This document shows, piece after piece, positions 1 to 10,720 of a stretch of DNA of 64,000 bases (positions are counted from its first letter, which is position 1; every line of letters begins with the position of its first letter). The DNA comes from Fragilariopsis cylindrus CCMP1102 (lineage: Eukaryota; Bacillariophyta; Bacillariophyceae; Bacillariales; Bacillariaceae): contig FMBT01000292.1 of NCBI GenBank assembly GCA_900095095.1, forward strand, positions 682,001 to 746,000. Reading direction: 5' to 3'. Made by a program: the position numbers and the translations under genes. The notes beneath the pieces were generated by a model. The model made no database searches. It was not told where the DNA came from and saw nothing but the letters and a program-made list of their open reading frames with translations.

Positions 1-785
1 TCCAGTCATTTCGATTCCATTCCTCACTATTGCATTTGAAATTCGCTGGTGGGATGTCAACCAGATGCGTGATTTCCTGGTATTGTCTACTAGAAGACAC
101 GAAACAACTAAAACTTGAAACCGGGTCACATACATTATTATAAGGTTCTTGATTGACCGTCGATCCGACAAAAACTTCCATCGTATTTCTTTTATTGGCA
201 AATTTCAACTATTTTCTTTCTGTACATTTGACTTCTTGTTCTTCTTCTTCAAAGTCATATGAATGCAATCGCTTGACGATATCGTACTGTAGGGCCACAG
301 CCAGCCAGAGCCAAGATAATGAAAATAGATAAATAGGTAACGTTAGATGCAAATCATTCAAGGATCACAACTCGTCATGATCATACAGTACGCAATACTG
401 TGTGTATGATGGTACTTGTACTCAAGTGAAAACTCTTAGATTTTATTCGTGATGCTCGATGCACGACTCAAAAACCGACTCATTCGACTTAAACTTTCAA
501 AATACGTGACCTGCATGCGACGAAGTTCGAAAGTGCATGATTGATCAAAATTCGAGTATCTAAAATTGAAACCGCCTTCAACTTTCATCTTCATCTGTTT
601 TGTTTTGGCTCGATCGATTAAAATCCGAACAACACTACATAACAACTACTGCATGTAGCTAGCGCATGCACTGTTGGTAATAAGTGTGGTGTAGTGTTGT
701 GTGAAAATTGCAACTCGAAGACGATCAGCTATAGTCATTTATATTTTTAAGGAGAAGAAGAAAAGAAACAGAAAAAACATCCACC
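1..785. other. 5' flank of the FCP gene, no gene seen
   Basis: This AT-rich stretch holds only short ORFs without recognisable motifs. It is presumably the upstream region of the antenna gene that starts at 786. I see no RNA gene or mobile element in it. Confidence 0.5.
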
Positions 786-1944
786 ATGAAGTCCGCTATT
801 TTATTAACTCTTGCAGCCTCGGCCTCGGCCTTCGCTCCTACTTCAACGAATTCCCGTGCTACGGTTGCGGTCCAAGAAACTAGAGCCGATCTCGAGATAT
901 TAGCAAAGGAATTGAACCCAACGGTCGGTTTTTATGATCCGTTAAACTTGGCTGATGCAGAGTTCTGGGGTGCAACAAACGAACAAACGATCGGCTTTCT
1001 CCGCCACGCTGAAATCAAGTACGTATTTATTTATTGGGATCATTTAGTATGTTATGCATATAGTCGCAGCCATGAGATGACTACCGGAATTGTCATGGTC
1101 ATTTGTTGATGTTGTTATAGGTTTAGGTTATATATGTAATACTATGATACCGTGCACTTAAGTAGTTTTAATCGAATAAAACAACTGAAATTTTTTTCTA
1201 ATAATTGTCTTGTCTGATTTTTTTCTTTCTATTCATTTTCATTTCCAAACACTGCGAAGGCACGGACGTGTTGCTATGTTTGCCTTTGTTGGTTACATTG
1301 TTCACGCTAATGGTATCAAATTCCCCTGGGCTATGCAAATGGATGGAGCATCATTCCCTACTGGTACAAATCCACCTGAATTATGGGATCAAGTTGGCGA
1401 TGCTGCTAAGTGGCAAATTTTTGGTCTTATTTTTTTCCTTGAGGCATGGAGTGAAATCGGTACTGCTGATCACCCGCATTACATGAGAGGAGGAAAACCT
1501 GGTGATATGCCAGACTTCGATGGTGTCGATGAAATGAAACTACCGCATCCAGTCCCATTCAATTATTTTGATCCATTCGGTAAGAACAGCGAAAAAATCC
1601 TAGTCTGTTAGAGACATAGATCAAGCATCATTATTTCATTCCATGGAAGAAAGCTAATGGTTTCTCACACTCTAAAATCATTCATTGTCTCCCTCTCTCT
1701 CTCTCTCTTCTTTTAATACTACAACCTTTCTCTAGGAATCAGCAAGAAGAGAAGCCCAGAAGCAAAGGCTAAAGGATTACGTGCAGAAATTAACAATGGA
1801 CGTTTAGCTCAACTTGGTATCTTTGGTTTCTTATGTGAACAAACCATTCCTGGATCTGTTCCATTGCTTTCTAAAATTGTGGAACCATACAGTGGCGAAG
1901 TTATGGCGCCTTTCTCTGATAACATGCTTCGATTTGGTCTTTAG
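786..1944 (+). CDS. Fucoxanthin chlorophyll a/c-binding (FCP/LHC) protein, three exons
   Basis: This is a light-harvesting antenna protein that binds chlorophylls and fucoxanthin in the thylakoid membrane. The exons join as 786-1018, 1260-1579 and 1736-1944 with GT-AG introns and an open frame of 253 aa. The N-terminus is a signal peptide ending in ASASAF|AP, the diatom plastid-import motif. The first LHC helix carries the pigment-binding motif EIKHGRVAMFAF, which is split by intron 1, and the third carries EINNGRLAQLGIFGF. A middle helix lies around AAKWQIFGLIFFLEAWSE. These are the Glu and Asn/Arg ligands expected of the LHC fold. Intron 2 has a CT-repeat pyrimidine tract before its acceptor. 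It does not look like a main Lhcf protein; the subfamily is left open. Confidence 0.93.
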
Positions 1945-2139
1945 AGGAGGAAAATTGAAACTCTCTCCTTATCAAGACTACAAACAACAATATATAATAA
2001 ATGCTACGAGCAGATATCGCTCGCTCTCGCTATTCTTACTGTAGACAGTAATGACACTACTATAATATTATTTAGAGTAAAAGATTATTTAGACACAGTT
2101 CAAACGGAATTTTCTACCAACCTGCATCTCAATCAATCA

Positions 2140-3816
2140 TTAGTCAGAATCACTGTCGTCATTCCTTTCTTCGTCGCTGCGTATACTAGGTTCTTGATCT
2201 TCGTCGTCAACTATATCATCCTCAGCTTCAATATCTTCTTCAGATCGCAGACGAACGATTCCAAAACGATTCTTTGCGCCAGAAATTCGATTCCATCGAC
2301 CTAGTTTCGGTTCCTGACCGACAGCTACAACGCAGAAACGAGCTTTAGGACCGATAGCAATATCATTGACATAACCAGTTAAAGGTATTTCGTCTAGCGG
2401 TTCAATACTACGATCTTTCAGTGTTTTCCCCATCATGACTTTCCATAATCGTAGATATCCATCGTAGGAGCCAGTCATGGCAAGATCGGACCCGCGAAGT
2501 GAACTTATGGCATTAATCCCGCGACCTATATTAGCCGCAGCACCATGAGCTTCATTGATATTGATTACAGCACGCTTCTTATCTGCCATCCACAAACCCA
2601 AATTTCCATCTTCATGACCCGTTAGAAACCAGTCTTCTTTCATTACCCGTACGGAATCAGCGGGAGCAATTTTTGCCCCACCGCGATAGATCATATGTGT
2701 GTCCTCTGCAAGCTTCCAAGTACGAGCGGTACGGTCTCGTCCTACCGAAACAGGTCGTTCCTTCAGATGACAATCGACTCCAACCACACCGAATTGATGT
2801 CCATATAAAGTTTCAAGGTACATCATTTCATTTAAATTGTAGTGTCGTATACATCGATCTTCACTCCCAGAAAAGAGCTGAAGCGATTGCGATCGGAAGC
2901 TCAGACATGTGATAGGGCCCTTATGACCTGTAAAGGTCTTAACAAGACTTGATTTTGAACTTGTCTTTGCTCTTATATCATAAATACAAACTGTTGCATC
3001 TCGTCGTCCGACAGCTGCGTATCGTCCATCGTCTGAACAAGCTACGGAAAGAACCTCACCTAGTGTTCGTGGTGTGGCCTCCTTTTCATCTGCAGATTCT
3101 TTTTTCCATGATGGACACAAAGTAAAAGCACGCCGTTCCTCTTGAACATCCCAAACAATAACAGAATGATCCTTACTTCCACTGATGGCACGTTTACCAT
3201 CGTGCTGAAGAGCCACACATGTAGGTGTCAAGTCATGACCTCGTAATAATGTAATGTGTCCTGATTCTTTCAATTCCTCAGCTAGTTGTTTTTGTTGAGT
3301 AGTAGTTGTTGTGATTGTCGCTTTGTCCTTCTGCAACATGGCCGATGATGATGATGATGATGATGATGGAAGGGAACTTCGTATACGATTAAGACTATCA
3401 TGGACCTTATCTGCTACCACTCGTTCCAATGCTCCTTCTCGTTTCAGACGTTCTCTCTGAAGTTTAAGTCCAACGCGATCATGGTCCGTCTCATCGTCGT
3501 TTTCATCGTCGTCGTCGTCGTCACTATCGCTGTTGTCTTCGTCCGAACCATCTTTCGATTCAAGTTTTTGTAAATACTCTCTGGCTAAACGAACTTTTTT
3601 TGCATCTAGAGTTTCCTCCTCTTCAACATCATCGTCATCATCATTATTGAAGCCTCTACCTTCGTCGTAGTCGGATTCCTGATCCGAGTCGATTTGATCA
3701 TCGAAATTAATCGTCTTTTGCTTTTTCCGACCACCACCTACACCACCAGCGGCAGCGGTAGGAGCGTTGTTGCTACCAGAGTCATTCGTTATTTTTCGAC
3801 CTCTAATACGAGACAT
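2140..3816 (-). CDS. RRP9: RRP9 / U3-55K, U3 snoRNP WD40 protein
   Basis: A single-exon 558-aa protein. RRP9 binds the box B/C region of U3 snoRNA and is part of the nucleolar SSU processome that cleaves pre-18S rRNA. The N-terminal third (about residues 20-115) is basic and then strongly acidic with Asp/Glu runs. WD40 repeats follow from about residue 190, with recognisable units such as GSKDHSVIVWDV, GSEDRCIRHYNL, GRDRTARTWKL, GHEDGNLGLWM and GSYDGYLRLWKV. A short acidic tail follows. Length and architecture match eukaryotic RRP9. It is transcribed divergently from the PPR gene at 4570. Other nucleolar WD40 proteins are possible, but the GHQFGVVGVDCH and SVGRDRTARTWK segments are typical of RRP9. 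Confidence 0.9.
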   Translation of the reverse strand: MSRIRGRKITNDSGSNNAPTAAAGGVGGGRKKQKTINFDDQIDSDQESDYDEGRGFNNDDDDDVEEEETLDAKKVRLAREYLQKLESKDGSDEDNSDSDDDDDDENDDETDHDRVGLKLQRERLKREGALERVVADKVHDSLNRIRSSLPSSSSSSSSAMLQKDKATITTTTTQQKQLAEELKESGHITLLRGHDLTPTCVALQHDGKRAISGSKDHSVIVWDVQEERRAFTLCPSWKKESADEKEATPRTLGEVLSVACSDDGRYAAVGRRDATVCIYDIRAKTSSKSSLVKTFTGHKGPITCLSFRSQSLQLFSGSEDRCIRHYNLNEMMYLETLYGHQFGVVGVDCHLKERPVSVGRDRTARTWKLAEDTHMIYRGGAKIAPADSVRVMKEDWFLTGHEDGNLGLWMADKKRAVININEAHGAAANIGRGINAISSLRGSDLAMTGSYDGYLRLWKVMMGKTLKDRSIEPLDEIPLTGYVNDIAIGPKARFCVVAVGQEPKLGRWNRISGAKNRFGIVRLRSEEDIEAEDDIVDDEDQEPSIRSDEERNDDSDSD

Positions 3817-4569
3817 GATGGATAGATATAATTAGCAGAAGTTTATTGTTGAAAATGAATGAATCCAATAATAAATTATTTAGTTGTGGTGAAGACATCA
3901 ATTTTATAATTTAGTAACAGTAAGTTAGATGTACTCTTGGCTTTTTTGATTTTTTTGAAAGATTTGTTGGTTGTGTTCGATTTGGCCTCAGTCGTCTCGC
4001 TGTCGTCCGTAAGGCTATATTATGTGATATAGTATGTATAGTACATATCTATAGTATGTATTATACCGTTAGATAGAAGGAATCATCAATCGGCTATGAA
4101 TGAGCCACCTCAGCACCAAATCTACGTTTTGATTGGTCGATTACAGAAGGCAGAGTGTCGCGGAACAACTTGAACTTCGATACATACTTTTTTTTGTGTT
4201 GATCCATACTAGTAAAGCAGAATTTTGTGAATGTACAATGATGTGTACTGTAGTACGGTACTTGTATGCAAAAGAAAACACGAAGCAAGCGATCATGATC
4301 AATCAATCATACACGATAGGTAGCAAAGATTTCTAGAATTTCGCTATTTAACAGATACTATTAATAGAGAGTGCTGCACAGTAGTATTCTATTTGAATGG
4401 TGATTCAATGACAAGAGGAAGTAAATTCTTTACTACTTTGTTCGGCTTAAGAACGTAACTTCTACTATAACTAACTTGCTCTGACTGGATAAAATATAAA
4501 TTACACACATAATTAATACGATCAACAACAACAACAACAATAATAACAATAATAATAATAATTGACATA
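3817..4569. other. Divergent intergenic region between RRP9 and the PPR gene
   Basis: About 750 bp with no recognisable gene, presumably carrying both promoters. An AAC/AAT trinucleotide tract (about 4520-4560) sits just before the PPR start codon. Confidence 0.5.
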
Positions 4570-7500
4570 ATGAGAATACGGAAACTAACTTCATTGTCAA
4601 CAGCAGCGCTTGTTCACTTCTTTTGCGGGTTGTATCAATCTGAATCTGAAGGTGAAGCATTTGTTAATACGATAATATCATCATCATCTTCCAAAAGAAC
4701 GAGACAGCAACAACAACAACAACAACAACAACAAATAATAATATCTGATGATTCTACCGAATTGAATGCCTACTTTGGCAGTAACAGTGGCGGTGGATAC
4801 AGTAGCAGTAGCAGTAACAGTAACAATAACAGTAACGATCGACAGAATAATAATCATTATAACCGTCGTCGAAAATTTGATAGAAAACCAAGAAATGATA
4901 ATAACAATAATGATAACAATAACAATAATAATTATAACAATGAACAATCTGCTCGTGATGATCAACGGAAGGAGTGGTTACAAAAAGCTACAAATGATAT
5001 TTTAGAAAATAATAATTTTGAACCTGGTACATTAACAAAAGGGAAATGGCATGAACTTGTTTCAATGATGAAAGGTTGGTCTAAATTATCTAAAGTCGAT
5101 TCAAATTCACCTATCATTATAGAACGTTTAATTAAACGTATACATGATGAAATAGAGTATGGGAATGATGAAGCAAAAATTGATATCATGATGTATAATT
5201 GGTTATTAGATGCATGGTGTTGTGTTGCATTATTTCCAACCAATTATAATAATCAAAATCAAAATAGTCAGCAATCTACTACTATTACTCCGTCTCCGTC
5301 TGTAGCCTCGCAACGAGCAAGAAAAATATTAGTATTATTGCAAGAAAATTTTGATTCCGAATCAACTAAACGTCAACAACTACAACAACAACAACAAAAT
5401 TTAAATACAAATACAAATACAACAGAAGAGGCGATACAACAACAATCTAATTTTATCAATAATAATATTGTTCAACCCAATGAGGAATCATTTGCGATGG
5501 TATTTGATGTTGTACTAAAAGTTGAAGGTATATCTGCTGCTCGTCGGTTATTGGCCTGGATGGAATATACTTCAAAAATGAGCAACAACAACAACAACAA
5601 TGCAGCTAAGCCTACGATTCGGAAATTTTATATCCGAATTTTGAATGCATATGCTAATAGTCGTGATGTTAAAGCAGGAATTCTAGCAGAAGGCCTATTA
5701 CGACATATGAATAAAATTGGTGAAATTCCTGATACAGTTTGTTACAATATTGCGATTAAGGCTTGGACGAAAGGTTAGTAATAGAATCTTTTTTGTATTG
5801 TACTGTACCGCAAAACGGCGAGAATAATCACAAAACACACACACACACACACACATACTGAATAAAACTTTCATTTTTTAAATGACAACGGTCTCACCCT
5901 TTCTCTTTTTCATATCCTTTCATAAATAATTACATTTCTCTCGTTGTCATGCACTATATAATGCACAGCTAAACGAGGAAGAGAGTCAGCGGAACACGCT
6001 GATAGGATCCTTGATGAAATGCAAGCCCCGAAAGATGTCATTACATATTCTACAGTAATTTCAGCATGGAGTGCATCAGGGATGCGTTCTCATGCCGTTG
6101 TTCGAGCGGAAGAATTATTACGAGAAATTGAAAATACACCGAGTCTAGAACCGAATAATTTTGTATTAAATTCCATCATGTCGACATGGGTTAAATCTCA
6201 TGTCGAGGGTACAGTAAATCGTACCACCGAACTTCTTGAATATATGGAATATTCAAAACACGCTCCGGCAGATCTATTCAGTTACAATACTCATCTACAT
6301 GCACTATCTATACATTCTCATAATGATCGCGAATATGCACAGCGTGCAGATGACATATTGACATCATTGGAACGAAAATATAAAGAAGGAGAGATTAGTT
6401 TTCGTCCTAATGTATTCAGTTACAATGTTGTCATTGATGCATGGGGTAGATCACAAGACCCGGAGGGTGCATGGAACGCTGCTAAACTTTTACGTCGCTT
6501 CATTAGTAATGATAGCAAATTTGAACCAGATACATTTTCATTTAATCAAGTTTTCTCCGCATTATCTCGAAGTAAAAAACCTGGATCAACTCAACTTGCA
6601 GAACAGTTATTATTGTATATGGAAATTGCATATTCAAATCGGAATCTACGTAATGCTAAGGCAGATGTGGTATCATACACATCTGTCATTATTTCTCTTG
6701 CACGTAGTGGAGAATCGGATTCCGCTGAACGAGGAGAACGTCTTTTGAAGAGACTGAAGGAACAATACGAGTCTGGTAAAACGTACTTGAAACCTACTCG
6801 TATTGTATACAATGCTCTAATTGATGCTTGGGCAAAGTCAGGAAGTGTGCTTGGGGCAAGAAAGGCGGAAGCCCTATTAAAAGAAATGGACGAGATGTGT
6901 GCGATGGGTGATCAGTCAATAGCTCCCAACGTTGTTACGTACAATGCCGTTATGAATAGCTGGGCCCGATCGGGAACACGGTGCTGTGGCAATATGGCGG
7001 AAAAATACCTCGACCGTATGATCTTCCTGAATGGAACTAAGGGCGAAATTAAACCCAATGAATTTACCTATAATACCGTCATCAACGCAATTGCTAAGAG
7101 TCAAAGTGCGACAAAGACACAGAAATCACTTAGGATCTTAAGAAGAATGGACAAGTTATATCAATCGGGATATAAGCAAGCTCGGCCGAATATATTGACC
7201 TATACAAGCGTTCTGAATGCTGCAGCATTTCCGTCCAAGCAATCAGATTTTAAGACAAAACGCAAAGCTTTGGATACAGCCATATTTACACTACATGAAC
7301 TACGATCATCGCAATATGGCCATCCCACCGAACTGACGTATTCTACATTTATGAAAGCTTGCTCTAATTTATTATCAAGTAAAGACGAGACGTCACTACG
7401 AGAAGTTATTGAAGAAACTTTTCATCAATGTAAAGAAGATGGTCAAGTAGGGGAGATGTTTTTATCTCGTTTAAAAGAAGCCGCGCCAAAAGATTTATAC

Positions 7501-7590
7501 ACTTCACTTCTTTCTGAAGTAGTAACAGACAGAGATTTTGTGAAAGTCGATGATCTACCACAGTCATGGCGATGCAATGTTCGAAATTGA
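4570..7590 (+). CDS. Pentatricopeptide repeat (PPR) protein, probably organellar
   Basis: Two exons, 4570-5773 and 5969-7590, join in frame to give about 941 aa. PPR proteins bind single-stranded RNA and direct organelle RNA processing or stability. The first 40 residues contain a hydrophobic stretch followed by GEAFVNT, which resembles a diatom plastid-import cleavage site, so plastid targeting is inferred. Residues about 45-130 are low complexity (poly-Gln, -Ser, -Asn). From about residue 310 there are at least ten P-type repeats with the usual core, for example ITYSTVISAWSASG, FSYNVVIDAWGRS, VSYTSVIISLARSG, IVYNALIDAWAKSG, VTYNAVMNSWARSG and FTYNTVINAIAKSQ. No DYW or SMR domain is seen. 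The intron contains a CA microsatellite (5834-5854). Confidence 0.92.
5834..5854 (+). repeat. (CA)n microsatellite in the PPR intron
   Basis: About ten CA units lie within the intron between 5774 and 5968. Confidence 0.9.
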
Positions 7591-8146
7591 CGAGGGAAAG
7601 TCGCGGCTTTTAGTAAAAAAATGACGATGGTGATGCTTCATGTTTAAATCTCAAATATCAACCGATCGGAACAAAGTTGATTTCTTCCTTTTAGCTATTG
7701 TCTTTCTTTCTCAACCACAATTTTCAAATTTTCTACCTCATTTCGCTTTGTGTACTTTGCGAGTAGGTCGACTATTAACGCTTTACATAATTAAGTACTA
7801 GTAATCGGCTATGTAAATCTCGTATCGAATACGAAAGGGTACTTATATAAAAAATATAATCATTCAATATTAGTCCCATTTTTTACAAAAGTTTTAACAA
7901 GTTTCGAAGATTATACCCCTTCGAATCTAGAGTTGCTCTATATCGTAGTACGATTATTCGATCGAGCGAAAGAAATTTCCGTCCTAGCCAATTCTCAATA
8001 CAATTATGTTTGTACCAATATAATAAACAACAACGATATCCACAACCCAATGAAACGAATATATGGTAAAAGATGATTATAATACCGACGCTGGTGGTAC
8101 GTCCAATGTTAAGATAATGGTTTTTGTTCTTCCGTTTGCTATTTAT
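7591..8146. other. Convergent intergenic region, PPR / SGF29
   Basis: About 555 bp of 3' flanks of two convergent genes. It is AT-rich, and I see no gene or repeat family. Confidence 0.5.
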
Positions 8147-10416
8147 TCAGAATGGAGAGAAGTCTTCGTCTTGTTGTTCATGCTCATCCAATGGTTTATC
8201 AAAATCTAGATCTAAATCATCAAATCCCAAATCCCCCCCTGCCACCTTGTTAAAGTCTAAGGAAAGTGCTGCATCCATATTATACCCGCCACCGCCAGAA
8301 TTGGCAGCACTAGACCTTTTCTTATTGGTACTGCCAGAAGAGGATGTCCCTGACTTGCGCTTGTTGCCACTTGAGGTACTAAATGAAGCACTGGTCGACT
8401 TGCTAACGCTAGTACCACTTCCCGTCTTAGAGGCTGGAAATTCTCGCGGAATCACTGTTACGAAACGTGCAGGAATCTACCAGTTTTACAATCATAAGTG
8501 AGAATGATATGATAAGAGAAAAAATGAATGAATGTAATGAATAATGCTCCTGTTTGACGTTGTCAATTTTTTTAACTTACATGATAGGACGGAAATTGCC
8601 CAGTAATATCGGCTTCCTCTCCGTCGAATTGTACCACTATGATGTCGTCGTCGCCTCGACAGTAAGTTGTACTATCTGTGACTGTTGCGGCGTAAAGGGA
8701 CGTTGTTTGAGGATACATAGCATATACACGACTTCCCTTCTTGAGAAGACGAGTCGCCCATTCATTCGCCTCGAAATGTGTACGTGCTAATGGTAGGACT
8801 AAGTTTCTTGCAACTTGAGTTCCATATGTTTGTTCGCGTTGATCTTCTACATCCTCTAACATAACCCGTTCCTTCTGGAACAAAGCCTCTCGTCGAGCAT
8901 CTGACAACGTTAAAAACTCGAGAGGTGCTAACGTGTAGACAGATGTAAGGCTGGTCGTTTTGTATTCTTTTAATACCTTTGCTAAAATCCACAAATCACG
9001 GGATGATAAGCGTGCGGCACAATAATCACCCCGTTTCAAATCACGATACCGTAAGAGTTGGAAAACCCGATGCTGGTATTCTTTTTTAGCACATGTGCGT
9101 TTGTTGGATACTGTATCAAATTCTGGTGGGAGATTGACAAATGCCGGTTCGGTGGCAATTATGGATACACTCGATGTCTTGTTGACAGTTTTACGAAGTC
9201 TTCGAAGGGTCGAACTACCGGGGTCGCCGGGAGATGACGTTGTGTTTTGAGATGCGGATGATTGCTGCCTCTGCTTCTGTTGTTGTGTTTGCTTTGAGAC
9301 TGACGTGGGTCTAGTACCCTGAGTCGTAGAACTTTTTGATTTGACACTCCCTTTCGCTATTTTAGAAACTCCTGTGCTGCTAATACCCGAAGCGTTGAGT
9401 AATCGATGTTGCTGCTGCTGCTGCAGCACCTGCTGCTGTCCCGATATGGTATTGGGTGGAATCGAAGGGATCAAAAAGGTATGAACAGGTGGTGGTTTTA
9501 TCTTCGGTATGTTCAAATGAGGAGGTAGAACCGGAGATAATGAAGGATCAAAATCGAACAAGACACCTCTCAATACATTACAGACAGTAGCACAAAATGT
9601 GAGTCCTGCCTCTAACTCTCCCTTAAGTTTTTTGGCAGTTCTCGGATTCATAATTTCTTTTTTCAATAATTCTTCTTCCTGTTGATTGAAGATTTCTTTA
9701 TTCTTGGAATTTCCAGAGCCAATGCCAGTGCCAGTGCCAGTGCCACCGATAAGAGGATTATTTGACGGTGGGGTTGCTGCTGCCGCTACTTTTATGTTGT
9801 TGTCTATTCCGGTAGTAGTAGTGGCATCGGTACTAACGCCACCAACCCCTAATTTAGCCGCACGGCTCATTTTGGTAGAATTGTTTTGTCGTGCTCGTTG
9901 TTTCTTGATTCGTTGCGCCGTGGCGGTTGCTCGGAGGAATCCATTGACAGAATTCCCTCCCATTAACACACGAGTCGCCCAGATTGTTCGATCTGCGAAA
10001 TTGCATTGAGATAGCAGCTGGTTTTGTTTGGGTGTATCGAATTCGAGTGTAGAATTTCCAGGAATTCCTCGAGATACACTATTTTTTGAGGTCGACGACG
10101 ATGACTTGTTGTTGTTGGTGTTGGTAGCGTTACCGGCACCTCCCGAGGATAATGATGCCTTGACGCCGACACTGTTTTTGACGATAGACGATGATGGCGG
10201 TACCGTGGATTTCGATAGCTTTTGAAGTCCAGTCTTCGTAGAATGAATTTTTCCATCTGGAAGAGAAGACGTTAACGGCACATTGCTTCTCGCTATTCCT
10301 GCTACCGCAGGCGGTGCAAAGGCGTTTGGGGTTGGGTGAGAAAGAGATGGACCACTGGCGAAGTTCGCGCTGTACTTTTGTTGATGGTTACTTCCTGACG
10401 GCATGATTATGAACAC
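8147..10416 (-). CDS. SGF29: SGF29-like SAGA subunit with tandem Tudor domain
   Basis: Exons 10416-8581 and 8476-8147 join in phase 0 (GTAAGT donor, TAG acceptor) to give about 721 aa. SGF29 is the subunit of the SAGA histone-acetyltransferase module that reads H3K4me2/3. The double Tudor region lies at about residues 455-625. The first Tudor has GDYCAARLSSRDLWILAKV. The second has VYAMYPQTTSLYAATV and VVQFDGEE, keeping the two Tyr and one Phe that form the methyl-lysine cage in human SGF29. Exon 2 continues as IPARFVTVIP, matching the family's C-terminal end, then an acidic Asp-rich tail. Most SGF29 proteins are near 300 aa; here about 450 low-complexity residues (Ser, Asn, Gln, Gly) precede the Tudors. 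A second in-frame Met lies at 10404. Confidence 0.88.
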
Positions 10417-10720
10417 TGAGTAGAAGACTGATTACTGTGATGCGATACGCATTGTATTGTACACGCTGTACTTTGTTTGAGAAGATTCAAGATAGATACT
10501 ATGGGTTCAAGTGTAAAAGTACAACAATGACAATGAACAACAGGAGCACCCGGTAACAAACTTTTCAGGTACTAGTATGGTTTGTTAAAAACACGCGCGA
10601 CCAAAACGGGGCATAGCCGTACAAAGGGGGATTAAATCTACAGTTCACGAAATAAAAAGAAATTTGAATTAGTAATCATTTTATGAAGTTGTATCATTAC
10701 TGTGATATCTTCCAGTAGTG
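10417..10720. other. Intergenic, nothing recognised
   Basis: About 300 bp between the SGF29 start and the stop of the next gene, both on the minus strand. No motif recognised. Confidence 0.5.

Noticed and set aside
4684-5005. Ile/Val-rich ORFs on both strands resembling membrane segments
   Set aside because: They are out-of-frame or antisense readings of the poly-Gln/Asn/Ser region of the PPR gene.
6410-6748. Plus-strand 112-aa ORF
   Set aside because: A shadow frame inside the PPR gene.
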